From positions 7,192,001 through 7,256,000 of the forward strand of contig NZ_CP107960.1 in NCBI RefSeq assembly GCF_036077095.1: a DNA stretch of 64,000 nt, in the 5' to 3' direction. Positions 55,135 through 62,939 of this stretch are shown here, one piece after another; positions within the stretch are counted from its first letter, which is position 1, and each line of letters starts with the position of its first letter. The stretch comes from Streptomyces sp. NBC_00376. GTDB lineage: Bacteria; Actinomycetota; Actinomycetes; Streptomycetales; Streptomycetaceae. The translations under genes were made by a program, and so were the position numbers. The notes beneath the pieces are model-generated. The model saw only the letters and a program-made list of their open reading frames with translations, did no database searches and had not been told where the DNA came from.

Positions 55135-55467
55135 CTAGGACGGCCGGGTGCCACTCCCGGCGGGTGTCGCGTCGCCGCCACCGCCCTGCCCGCCGCTTTC
55201 CTTCAGCGAAGAGCCCATCTTGGTGTCGAAGTCGTCGAAGGCCTTCACGATGGCCTCGCAGGCGTCCTTGAGGTCCTTGCTGTTCCGCTTGACCTGCACG
55301 CGCCCGTCCTTCCACTGCTCGTCGAAGTTGGTGCCGGGGCGCACCAGTGGCGGGCCGACGTCCTCGGGGGCGTAGCCCGAGGGCCGGGTGTCGATGAGAT
55401 CCATCACCCGGCCCAGGAGTTCACCGAGACGTTGCACCTCGTCTCCCGGCATCTCGATCTCGGCCAA
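55135..55467 (-). CDS. WXG100-like protein 2
   Basis: 110 residues. Two helices flank a Pro-rich middle (YAPEDVGPPLVRPGTNFDEQW); a W-x-x-G (WKDG) occurs near the middle instead of W-x-G. The second helix ends FDTKMGSSLKE, matching the C-terminus of the 98-residue protein at 49459, followed by a Gly/Ser/Pro tail. Start at the ATG with SigL-type promoter P5 ~50 bases upstream. Likely partner or co-substrate of the EccC-like ATPase. Confidence 0.7.
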   Translation of the reverse strand: MAEIEMPGDEVQRLGELLGRVMDLIDTRPSGYAPEDVGPPLVRPGTNFDEQWKDGRVQVKRNSKDLKDACEAIVKAFDDFDTKMGSSLKESGGQGGGGDATPAGSGTRPS

Positions 55468-55517
55468 GGCTCCTCCCTCGTACGCGTCGTCCGGCGGGCA
55501 GGTCCCGCCCCGCTCCA

Positions 55518-55546
55518 GGAACGACGGCGGACGCGGGACGGTTCAA
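55518..55546 (-). promoter_or_regulatory. SigL-type ECF promoter P5 (WXG100-like 2)
   Basis: Minus strand TTGAACC (55546-55540), 16 bases, CGTTCC (55523-55518). Confidence 0.78.
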
Positions 55547-55593
55547 CGGCCCGCCGGATCAAGGGCGTACGGGCGTCGGGGCCGCAGGGAGGG

Positions 55594-56064
55594 TCACGCG
55601 GCCTTGCGGACGAGCTTGCCGTCGGGTGCCACGGCGAACCACTCGCCGTCCAGGCCCTGCCCGTTGACGTCACCGGGCGCCATGTCACCGACGTAGTAGT
55701 ACAGCGGCCAGTCCCCGTACGTGACGTGGACGGCACCCCCGGACTGCTTCGCCTCGCGCAGCAGCGACTTCCTGACGCCCCGGCCCGCGGTGGCGGGTAC
55801 GGGGCTGGTCAGCGCGGGCCATACGGCGATGCACTCCGCGTCGCAGTTGCTCGCGGCGTCCTTGTCCTTGGTGAAGGCGTACAGGGTGCGGCCCTTGCCG
55901 TCGACCAGGATGGAGCCGAGCCCGACGTCCGCCACGGTGACCTCGGTGCCGGGCGCGGCCTTGACCGGCCTCCTGCCGTCGTCGGTGTCGCCGTCGCTCC
56001 CGGCCCCGCAGGCGACAAGTCCCAGGGCCAGCGGGATCGCGAAAAGAGCCTTGCGTGCACGCAT
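55594..56064 (-). CDS. Small SCO0930-type lipoprotein, one secreted repeat
   Basis: 156 residues from the ATG at 56064. Lipobox LGLVACG, then a single secreted repeat: GRTLYAFTKDKD, NCDAECIAVWPAL with the C-x3-C pair, YGDWPLYYYVGD and GLDGEWFAVAPDGK. It corresponds to one unit of the two-repeat lipoprotein at 40412, so related lipoproteins bracket the secretion genes. Promoter P6 lies ~50 bases upstream and diverges from P7. Confidence 0.85.
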   Translation of the reverse strand: MRARKALFAIPLALGLVACGAGSDGDTDDGRRPVKAAPGTEVTVADVGLGSILVDGKGRTLYAFTKDKDAASNCDAECIAVWPALTSPVPATAGRGVRKSLLREAKQSGGAVHVTYGDWPLYYYVGDMAPGDVNGQGLDGEWFAVAPDGKLVRKAA

Positions 56065-56118
56065 GGTGATGACCTCTCTCGTACGTCGTGAAACGCGAGG
56101 GGGTGAGTTCCCCGTGCC

Positions 56119-56147
56119 CACACGTGCTCCCTGCGCATCGGGTTCAG
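56119..56147 (-). promoter_or_regulatory. SigL-type ECF promoter P6 (small lipoprotein)
   Basis: Minus strand CTGAACC (56147-56141), 16 bases, CGTGTG (56124-56119). Confidence 0.75.
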
Positions 56148-56203
56148 TGCGCATCCGCCCCCTTCAGCGCTTCGGCCCCCGACAGCCCGGTTCGCGGGCG
56201 GCG

Positions 56204-56232
56204 TTGAACCGCTCGGGCCGTTCGTCCGTTCG
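56204..56232 (+). promoter_or_regulatory. SigL-type ECF promoter P7 (CHRD gene)
   Basis: TTGAACC (56204-56210), 16 bases, CGTTCG (56227-56232); predicted start ~46 bases before the ATG at 56284. Confidence 0.8.
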
Positions 56233-56283
56233 TCGACGCGAAGGGCCCCGACTGGAAGCCCCACTCCCGGAAGGACGAAAGAC

Positions 56284-57222
56284 ATGCGCAGGCTCACTGT
56301 TGCGGCGGCCGCCGCCGTGCTCCTCGCCGGTCTCACCGGTTTCGCCGGTACGAGTCCGGCGCTGGCCGAGGACGGCCCCGACGCCGGGGGCTCCCGTGGC
56401 ACCGGGGTCTCAGCGGCCACCGCCGAAGCGGCGCAGGCACCGGCCGTCTCCCTGATCGCCCGGCTCACCGGCGACCAGGACGGGCCCACCGCGGGCGACC
56501 AGGACGGCAAGGCCGTCGTGCTCGTCAAGGTCAAGGGCGACCGCGTCACCTTCGCCCTCACCTGGAACGGCATCGGCAGGCCGACGCGCGGCCACCTCCA
56601 CCGGGGCCGGCCCGGCAGCGACGGCGGGGTGAAGGCCGCGCTGTTCGGCACGGCCATGCCCGCCTCGGTCAACTCCGCCGCCGGGCAGACCTCGATGTCC
56701 TCCGCCGCGCTCGCCCGACAACTGCGCACCGACCCCGGCGGCTTCTACATCGACCTGCACTCCGAGGAGTTCCCTGGTGGCGCGGTGCGCGGCCGGCTCC
56801 GGCTCCTGGAGAAACCGGTGAACCCGCTCAGCATCATCAGGGGCGGCAAGCTGCGCGCGCTCGCGGACGGCGGCCAGGAGGTCCCGGCCGACGACCCCGG
56901 CAAGGCGGGCGACCCGGACGGGCACAGCACCACGTTCCTGCACCCGAGGACGGACCGCGTCGACTACTCCATGGCCTGGGTGAACATCGGGGCGCCGCTG
57001 GCCGGACACATCCACGAGGGGGTGCTCGGCGAGAACGGCGACGTACGGCTCCCGCTGTTCGTCACTCCCGTACCGAAGAACGTCTTCGCGATCTCCGGCA
57101 GCGTCAGCGTCCCCGACGCCGAGGTCATCGCACGCCTCAAGGGGAGCCCGACCGGCTTCTACTCCAACCTGCACACCCGGGAGTTCCCCGACGGCGCCGT
57201 ACGAGGGCAGTTGTTCCGCTGA
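56284..57222 (+). CDS. Secreted two-CHRD-domain protein
   Basis: 312 residues. A signal peptide ends near SPALAE. Two CHRD (chordin-like) domains follow. The first has HLHRGRPGSDG and LHSEEFPGGAVRGRL, the second GHIHEGVLGENG and LHTREFPDGAVRGQLF; the paired His/Asp and EFP-GGAVRG motifs are diagnostic. These secreted domains are of unknown biochemical role in bacteria. Under SigL-type promoter P7, divergent from the lipoprotein, so co-regulated with the secretion genes. Confidence 0.88.
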   Translation: MRRLTVAAAAAVLLAGLTGFAGTSPALAEDGPDAGGSRGTGVSAATAEAAQAPAVSLIARLTGDQDGPTAGDQDGKAVVLVKVKGDRVTFALTWNGIGRPTRGHLHRGRPGSDGGVKAALFGTAMPASVNSAAGQTSMSSAALARQLRTDPGGFYIDLHSEEFPGGAVRGRLRLLEKPVNPLSIIRGGKLRALADGGQEVPADDPGKAGDPDGHSTTFLHPRTDRVDYSMAWVNIGAPLAGHIHEGVLGENGDVRLPLFVTPVPKNVFAISGSVSVPDAEVIARLKGSPTGFYSNLHTREFPDGAVRGQLFR

Positions 57223-57266
57223 CGTTCACCGGCAAGGGGGTGACGGAGGTTTCGCGGGCGGCCTGT

Positions 57267-57284
57267 GGGCAATCTTGATTGCCC
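57267..57284. promoter_or_regulatory. Palindrome upstream of the DUF1996 gene
   Basis: GGGCAATC and GATTGCCC around TT; arms of 8 bases. It lies 26 bases before the GTG start; either an operator or a weak terminator of the CHRD transcript. Confidence 0.45.
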
Positions 57285-57309
57285 CGGCCCCTGGTGACAC
57301 CCTGCTTCC

Positions 57310-58308
57310 GTGCGGATCAAGCTGCCCTTCCCCAACTCCCCTCTGTTCTGGGGGATTCTGCCCGTGACGCTCGGGCTGATCGTGCTCCTGGGCGTCATGA
57401 CGTTCGGCGCCGACAGGGCCGCCACGGTGTCCGGCGCACCCGCCGACGACAAGTACGTGGAGATCGGGACCGTTGTGCCGGCCCGGGCGCCCGCGGCCGG
57501 ACCCGACGCGTCCACCGGCTCGTACACCGTCGACTGCGGCCGCAACGAACAGGGCCACTACAACATGGACAACGTCGTGACCTCCCCGGGCGTCGTGAAC
57601 GGCGCCCACCACACCCACGACTACGTCGGCAATCTCTCCACCGACGCCCTGTCCACCGACCGGAGTCTGGCCGCCGCCGACACCACCTGCGCGGGCGGCG
57701 ACCGGTCCACGTACTACTGGCCGGTGCTGCGCCGCCTCGACCGCACCGGCGATGCCCACAAGGCAGGCGTCGGCGCCCACGGCAACACCGGTGAGGTCGT
57801 CACCGCCTCCTCGGTGCGGGTGGAGTTCCGCGGCAACCCGGTCAGCTCGGTCGTCGGCATGCCCCGCTTCCTGCGGCTGGTCACGGGCGACCCGGTCGCG
57901 GCCACCACGGACAGCGGGAACGCCCGTGCGCAGTGGGGCTGTTCCGGCTACCCGGACCGGTTCACCCGGAACTACGCACGCTGCCCGCAGGGCAGCGGAC
58001 CGACCCGCACCTTGGACTTCCCGAGCTGCTGGAACGGCCTCGCCACCGACAGCCCCGACCACCGTACGCACGCACAGTTCCCCGCCGCCGACGGCACCTG
58101 CCCGCGGGCCACGTTCCCCGTGCCGCAACTGCGCGTCACCCTCACCTATGAACTCCCGGAGGGCACGCCGTTCGCCGTCGACTCCTTCCCGGAGCAACTG
58201 CGCGATCCGATCACCGACCACGCGATGTTCGTGAACGTGATGACCGGGGATCGCATGGCGGAGCTGGTGCGCTGCATCAACGAGGACCGGCAGTGCAAGG
58301 CCGGGTGA
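57310..58308 (+). CDS. DUF1996 domain-containing exported protein
   Basis: 332 residues from a GTG. An N-terminal hydrophobic helix (LFWGILPVTLGLIVLLGVMTF) acts as signal or anchor. The DUF1996 domain follows, with DCGRNEQGHYNMDNVV, the HHTHDYVGN histidine cluster, STYYWPVL, and late Cys-containing CWNGLATDSPDHRTHAQFP and CP-motifs. Such proteins are extracellular and of unknown function; their His cluster suggests metal binding. No SigL-type site is seen directly upstream, so read-through from P7 is likely. Confidence 0.85.
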   Translation: MRIKLPFPNSPLFWGILPVTLGLIVLLGVMTFGADRAATVSGAPADDKYVEIGTVVPARAPAAGPDASTGSYTVDCGRNEQGHYNMDNVVTSPGVVNGAHHTHDYVGNLSTDALSTDRSLAAADTTCAGGDRSTYYWPVLRRLDRTGDAHKAGVGAHGNTGEVVTASSVRVEFRGNPVSSVVGMPRFLRLVTGDPVAATTDSGNARAQWGCSGYPDRFTRNYARCPQGSGPTRTLDFPSCWNGLATDSPDHRTHAQFPAADGTCPRATFPVPQLRVTLTYELPEGTPFAVDSFPEQLRDPITDHAMFVNVMTGDRMAELVRCINEDRQCKAG

Positions 58309-58365
58309 CCAGGACCCCTCGCATGCCCCCGGCCGACCTGTGATTCAGCTCACATCCGTCCGGGA

Positions 58366-58394
58366 TTGAACCGGCCCGGCCCGCCGTCCGTGTT
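58366..58394 (+). promoter_or_regulatory. SigL-type ECF promoter P8 (sigma factor gene itself)
   Basis: TTGAACC (58366-58372), 16 bases, CGTGTT (58389-58394), ~30 bases before the ATG: expected positive autoregulation. Confidence 0.8.
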
Positions 58395-58429
58395 CAGCGC
58401 ATCGGCCCAGGAGAGGACGGAGAAGATGG

Positions 58430-59002
58430 ATGGCGGCATTGTGGTCCCGCAGCCGGCAGAGACAGGACACCGGTGACGAGGCGCTGATCCGGTCCCTCTA
58501 CGAGGAACACGGCAGAGCCCTGCTCGCGTACGCGCAACGCCTGACCGGCGATCGCAGCGCCGCCGAGGACGTGGTCCAGGAAACCCTGATCCGGGCCTGG
58601 AAACACCCGGACGCGCTGGTCAACGGCAAGGGCTCGGTACGTGGCTGGCTGCTCACCGTGGCCCGCAACATCATCACGGACCGGTACCGGGCCAAGGCTG
58701 CGCGCCCCACGGAGGTCGCCGAGTCGGTGACCACCCAGCCCGTCGAGCAGGACCACGCGGACGCCGTGGTCGACTCGATGGTCGTCATGGAGGCGCTCGA
58801 CCGGCTCTCCCCGGACCACCGGGACGTGCTCATGGAAATCTACTTCCAGGGCAGGAGCGTCGCCGAGGCGGCGAACAGGCTCGGGATACCACCCGGGACG
58901 GTCAAGTCCCGGTCACACTATGCGTTGAAGGCCCTGCGGGACATGTACGCGGACAGACCGAAGGCAGTGAAGCTGGTGGCGTTGAAGGGGGTGGCGGTGT
59001 GA
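58430..59002 (+). CDS. ECF RNA polymerase sigma factor, SigL/SigK type (ECF19)
   Basis: 190 residues. Region 2: EEHGRALLAYAQRLTGDRSAAEDVVQETLIRAWKHP, with the VRGWLLTVARNIITDRYRA promoter-melting segment. Region 4: LDRLSPDHRDVLMEIYFQGRSVAEAANRLGIPPGTVKSRSHYALKALRDM, typical of the SigL/SigK group, without C-terminal extra domain. The following anti-sigma gene overlaps by four bases (GTGTGA). Eight sites resembling the mycobacterial SigL consensus TGAACC-N16-CGT lie in front of nearby units, including its own gene. It probably senses envelope or redox state through the anti-sigma factor. Confidence 0.92.
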   Translation: MAALWSRSRQRQDTGDEALIRSLYEEHGRALLAYAQRLTGDRSAAEDVVQETLIRAWKHPDALVNGKGSVRGWLLTVARNIITDRYRAKAARPTEVAESVTTQPVEQDHADAVVDSMVVMEALDRLSPDHRDVLMEIYFQGRSVAEAANRLGIPPGTVKSRSHYALKALRDMYADRPKAVKLVALKGVAV

Positions 59003-59715
59003 GCACCAGGGAACATGACAGCGAACTGCTCGGCGCCTACGTCCTCGGCGCGCTCGATGAGCAGGAGGTGCGAACCGTCGACGAACACATGGCGTCGTGC
59101 CAGGAGTGCCGCGACGAACTGGACGGGCTGCGGGACATGGAGTCCGCGCTCGGCGAAGTACCCCCGGAGGCTTTCCTCGACGGGCCCCCGGAAGGCGGTG
59201 ACCTGCTGCTCCAGCGCACGCTGAGGCAGGTCCGCAACGAGCGCGCCGGGCAGACGCTGCGGCGAAGAGCGGTCCTGGGCGCGGTTGCGGCGGTCGCGGC
59301 GGCAGCCGTCCTCGGCGGCGGCGTCCTGATCGGCCAGAACACCGGCGAACGCACCCATGAGGCGACACCCCCGGTCCCCTCGGTCACGGCGACCGCGCCA
59401 CCCGCTCAGCCGGGCGGCATGAAGGTCGTCGAGGGCCGCAGCCCCTCGACCGGCAGCGAGATGAGGCTCCGGGTGACCCCGGCCGTCGACTGGATCCGCC
59501 TCAACGCCTCGGTCACGGGCATCCCGGCGGGCGAGCGCTGCCGTGTGGTGGTCGTCGCGAAGGACGGCAGCCGCGAGATCGCGGGCAGCTGGCTCGTCGC
59601 CGACGAGAAGAAGGGTGCCAACCTCGACGGCTCGGCGGCCGTCCCCATGGACGACGTACAGAAGGTCGTGATCGAGAACGACAAGGGCAAGGAGTACGTG
59701 TCCGCCGACGTCTGA
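58999..59715 (+). CDS. Zinc-type membrane anti-sigma factor (RslA/RskA-like)
   Basis: 238 residues from a GTG overlapping the sigma stop. N-terminal ZAS domain: ELLGAYVLGALDEQE, then the HMASCQEC zinc motif (H-x3-C-x2-C). One transmembrane span lies near residues 89-111 (AVLGAVAAVAAAAVLGGGVL). The C-terminal extracytoplasmic anti-sigma-K domain contains VEGRSPSTGSEMRLRV and GSWLVADEKKGANLDGSAAVP. It should hold the sigma factor at the membrane; release would follow cleavage or zinc loss by oxidation, as described for RslA. Confidence 0.93.
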   Translation: MSTREHDSELLGAYVLGALDEQEVRTVDEHMASCQECRDELDGLRDMESALGEVPPEAFLDGPPEGGDLLLQRTLRQVRNERAGQTLRRRAVLGAVAAVAAAAVLGGGVLIGQNTGERTHEATPPVPSVTATAPPAQPGGMKVVEGRSPSTGSEMRLRVTPAVDWIRLNASVTGIPAGERCRVVVVAKDGSREIAGSWLVADEKKGANLDGSAAVPMDDVQKVVIENDKGKEYVSADV

Positions 59716-59780
59716 ACCCCGCGGGCCCGGACGTGGACCACGACCTGCCGGGTGGCGTACGGATCGGTGTGGCGAACAGA

Positions 59781-59817
59781 TCAGTGAGGCCGTTCCCCGT
59801 CGGAGCGGCCTCACTGA
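59781..59817. terminator. Terminator between the anti-sigma and permease genes
   Basis: 12-base perfect arms (59781-59792, 59806-59817), partly extendable inside the 13-base loop; lies between convergent genes. Confidence 0.75.
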
Positions 59818-59832
59818 CGGCGGCGCCTGCGA

Positions 59833-61218
59833 TCACGATCCGCCCGGCACGCCTCGGTCGTACCCCACATTGTCCGGTTCGAGGAGCGGCGGCTCGTCCG
59901 CCATGTGGGCGGGAGCCATGACGCGCAGCGCGTGGTAGCCGATGAGGACGATCAGCGTCCCCAACGCGATGCCGCTGAGCTGGAAGTTGTCCGTGAGCTT
60001 CAGGCTCACATTGCCGATGCCGACGATGAGACCCGCGGCCACCGGCACCAGGTGCAGGGGGTTGGAGAGGTCGACCCGGGAACGGACCCAGATCTGGGCG
60101 CCCAGCAGGCCGATCATGCCGTAGAGGATGACCGTGATGCCGCCGAGGACACCGCCGGGAATGGCGGCCACGACGGCACCGAACTTGGGGCAGAGCCCGA
60201 ACAGGATCGCGAAGCCCGCCGCGCACCAGTAGGCGGCGGTCGAGTAGACACGTGTGGCGGCCATGACACCGATGTTCTCGGCGTACGTGGTGGTCGCGGG
60301 GCCGCCCACGGACGTCGACAGCACGGTCGCCGCACCGTCGGCCATGATCGCCGTACCGAGCCGGTCGTCGAGCGGTTCGCCCGTCATCTCACCGACCGCC
60401 TTGACGTGTCCCGCGTTCTCGGCGACGAGGGCGATGACGACGGGCAGGGCGACCAGAACGGCCGAGAGCGAGAAGCTCGGGGCATGCAGGTCGGGAAGGC
60501 CGATCCAGTCCGCCTTGGACACGCCCGAGAGGTCCAGGCGCCAGTGGTCGACCGCCTCGGCGCCGCCCGCGGGGGAGTGGATCTTGCCGAACGCGCGGTC
60601 GAAGACCCATGAGGCGACGTACCCGAAGGCCAGCCCGAGGAAGATCGCGATACGGGACCAGAAGCCGCGCAGCACGACCAGGGCGAAACCCGTGAACAGC
60701 ATGGTCAGAAGCGCTGTCCACTGGTCCTGGGGCCAGTAGGTGCCGGCGGTGACCGGCGCCAGGTTGAACCCGATCAGCATGACCACCGCACCCGTGACCA
60801 CCGGAGGCAGTACCGCGTGGATGACGCGGGCCCCGAGAGCCCGGACGACCGCCCCGCACAGGAAGAGGACCGCGCCGACGACGAGCAGGGCGCCGGTGAG
60901 GGTCGCCGCGTCACCCCCCTGTGTGCTGATGACGGCGGCGACACCGATGAACGAGAGGCTGCTGCCCAGGTAGCTGGGGATGTGGCCCCGGGTGATCAGC
61001 AGGAAGAGAATGGTGGCCACGCCGGAGGCCATCACGGCGAGGTTGGGGTCGAGCCCCATCAGGACGGGGGCGACGAAGCAGGCTCCGATCATGGAGACCA
61101 CGTGCTGCGCGCCGAGACCGACCGTGCGCCCCCAGGTGAGCCGCTCGTCCGGCCTCACGACCTCACCCGGTGCGAGGCTCTTGCCGTCGCCGTGCAGCTT
61201 CCAGCCGAAGCCCGCCAT
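59833..61218 (-). CDS. NCS2-family nucleobase permease (UraA/xanthine-uracil type)
   Basis: 461 residues with ~14 hydrophobic segments. Family signatures are GLGAQHVVSMIGACFVAP, the middle acidic motif ALVAENAGHVKAVGEMTG (Glu involved in substrate/proton binding) and SVGGPATTTYAENIGVMAATRVYS. It imports uracil or a purine base with protons. The ATG at 61218 begins MAGFGWKLHGDG. No purine or other riboswitch was recognised upstream. Not part of the sigma locus: convergent and separated by a terminator. Confidence 0.93.
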   Translation of the reverse strand: MAGFGWKLHGDGKSLAPGEVVRPDERLTWGRTVGLGAQHVVSMIGACFVAPVLMGLDPNLAVMASGVATILFLLITRGHIPSYLGSSLSFIGVAAVISTQGGDAATLTGALLVVGAVLFLCGAVVRALGARVIHAVLPPVVTGAVVMLIGFNLAPVTAGTYWPQDQWTALLTMLFTGFALVVLRGFWSRIAIFLGLAFGYVASWVFDRAFGKIHSPAGGAEAVDHWRLDLSGVSKADWIGLPDLHAPSFSLSAVLVALPVVIALVAENAGHVKAVGEMTGEPLDDRLGTAIMADGAATVLSTSVGGPATTTYAENIGVMAATRVYSTAAYWCAAGFAILFGLCPKFGAVVAAIPGGVLGGITVILYGMIGLLGAQIWVRSRVDLSNPLHLVPVAAGLIVGIGNVSLKLTDNFQLSGIALGTLIVLIGYHALRVMAPAHMADEPPLLEPDNVGYDRGVPGGS

Positions 61219-61533
61219 GGTCTTGCTCCTCGATGTGTTGCTGGGGTGGTGCCGAGATCCGCCGGCCGGACCGGGGCCCGATGGCTGCTCGATGACTAGC
61301 GGAACACGCAGTTCCGGCGCATGCCGACAGGACGGGCCATGAGGGTGGGGATCCGACCCGCGTCGTCGTGCTCCGCGGCCCTGAGGGCTGCGTCGCCGCC
61401 GCGGAAATGAGCAGCGTCATGCTAATGCCCGGCCGCGGAGTGTTCGCGGCCGGGCCGGGCGTCCTGAGCACGGACGACGCAGGTGAGGCGGGGGACCGGG
61501 AGCGACGCACCGGCCGTCCGCCGGTGCGAGGGA
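61219..61533. other. 315-base gap without a gene
   Basis: Contains the leader of the permease gene and, near 61427-61455, a hairpin that fits as terminator of the MFS gene. I saw no ORF with coding bias, riboswitch or tRNA here. Confidence 0.6.
61427..61455 (-). terminator. Terminator of the MFS gene
   Basis: 11-base perfect arms (61427-61437, 61445-61455), 7-base loop, ~80 bases beyond the MFS stop. Confidence 0.65.
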
Positions 61534-62766
61534 TCAGGGACGCTGCTCGACGGCCGCCGCGCTCGGGGCGCCGGCGTCCGAGGGCGACACCGGCCTGCGG
61601 TCGCCCGCCCGCAGTACCCCGGCCCCCAGCACCAGGCCGAACGCCAGGACCGTCACCAGGCCGAACGACACGACCAGCGAGGTCGCCTCGGCCAGCGAGC
61701 CGATCGCGGACGGGGCGATCAGCCCGGAGGTGTACGTGATGGTGGCGACACCCGCGATCGCCTGGCTCGGGTTCGGCCCGCTGCGCCCGGCCGCCGCGAA
61801 GGCGAGCGGGACGACCACGGCCACACCGAGCCCGAGGAACCCGAAGCCGCACATCGCCAGGACCGCGTTCGGCGAGGCGACCACGAGCAGTCCGCCGACC
61901 GTCGCGAGGACACCGCCGAACCGTACGGTCCTGACCGCGCCGAAGCGGTCGACGACCTTGTCACCGGCGATCCGGGCGACCGCCATGGTCAGCGCGAACG
62001 CCGTCGTGGACGCCGCGGCGAGCCCGGCGGAGGTGTCCATGATGTCCCGGAGATAGACCGCCGACCAGTCCAGACTGGCGCCCTCCGCGAAAACCGCGCA
62101 GAAGCCCACCGCGCCGATGATCAGCGCCGACCTCGGCGGCAGCGTGAAGCGCGGCGGCGGCTCCTCGTCCGGTTCGCTGCGCAGATCCAGTACGCCCCGG
62201 CAGGCGATCAGGCCGAGCGCGGTGAGCACGAGGGCGGCCAGTGTGTGATGCAGCCGGGCGTCGGTGCCCAGATGCGCGGCCACCGTGCCCGCCGCCGAAC
62301 CGATCAGGGCGCCCACGCTCCACATCCCGTGCAGCCCGGACATGATCGACTTGTCGAGGCGGTTCTCCACCTCGACGCCGAGGGCGTTCATCGCCACGTC
62401 CGACATGCCGGCCGATGCCCCGTACACGAAGAGCGCGGCGCACAGCGTCAGCAGGTTGGGTGCCAGCGCGGGCAGGACCAGCGCCAGTGTCCACAGGGCG
62501 AGCAGCCCGCGCAGTGCGGTTCTCGCGCCGAAGCGATGGCTGATCGCGCCGGCCAGCGGCATCGCGAGCGAGGCGCCGATCGCCGGGAAGGCGAGAGCCA
62601 GGCCCAGTTGACCGGCGCTGACCCCGGCGTGGTCCTGGATCCAGGGCACCCGGGTGGCGAAGCTGCCGGTCACCGCGCCGTGCACGGTGAAGACCGCGGC
62701 GACGGCGAACCTGGCCCGCCTCACCTGCGCCATGCCGAAGTCCGCGTCTGTGGAATCCGCTGTCAT
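61534..62766 (-). CDS. MFS transporter (YbjJ-like)
   Basis: 410 residues with 12 hydrophobic segments. N-terminal RFAVAAVFTVHGAVTGSFATRVPWIQD, LGLALAFPAIGASLAMPLAGAISHRFGARTALRG and GMSDVAMNALGVEVE are typical of the YbjJ/sugar-like MFS branch paired with ROK regulators in streptomycetes. Start at 62766; an internal ATG twelve codons later is the alternative. Divergent from the ROK gene with a palindrome between; the substrate may be a sugar or derivative sensed by that regulator. Confidence 0.88.
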   Translation of the reverse strand: MTADSTDADFGMAQVRRARFAVAAVFTVHGAVTGSFATRVPWIQDHAGVSAGQLGLALAFPAIGASLAMPLAGAISHRFGARTALRGLLALWTLALVLPALAPNLLTLCAALFVYGASAGMSDVAMNALGVEVENRLDKSIMSGLHGMWSVGALIGSAAGTVAAHLGTDARLHHTLAALVLTALGLIACRGVLDLRSEPDEEPPPRFTLPPRSALIIGAVGFCAVFAEGASLDWSAVYLRDIMDTSAGLAAASTTAFALTMAVARIAGDKVVDRFGAVRTVRFGGVLATVGGLLVVASPNAVLAMCGFGFLGLGVAVVVPLAFAAAGRSGPNPSQAIAGVATITYTSGLIAPSAIGSLAEATSLVVSFGLVTVLAFGLVLGAGVLRAGDRRPVSPSDAGAPSAAAVEQRP

Positions 62767-62853
62767 ACCGCCGTGCCCTCCCCTGAAAGATTCTCTCGGA
62801 ATCCGCTGTCCCCGGTGGTCCCGGTGCCCGTCTCCACGGTGCGCGCAGTAAAC

Positions 62854-62874
62854 TATCAGGAACCCTGCCTGATA
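62854..62874. promoter_or_regulatory. Operator candidate TATCAGG-N7-CCTGATA
   Basis: Perfect 7-base arms, 62854-62860 and 62868-62874, in the MFS/ROK divergent gap; an A+T-rich island in the sequence. Probable binding site of the ROK regulator. Confidence 0.65.
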
Positions 62875-62939
62875 AATAGTGCGCCGGTGCGTCCACTACG
62901 TCAGCGATCAGTACGTCAGCGATCTGGAAGGATCCCGGC

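Noticed and set aside
40412..56064. A complete ESX/type VII secretion locus
   Set aside because: No EccB, EccD, EccE or mycosin-like protein was found in the window; only the ATPase and WXG100-like proteins support the system.
61219..61533. Purine riboswitch upstream of the nucleobase permease
   Set aside because: No conserved purine-aptamer core or expression platform could be recognised in the leader.
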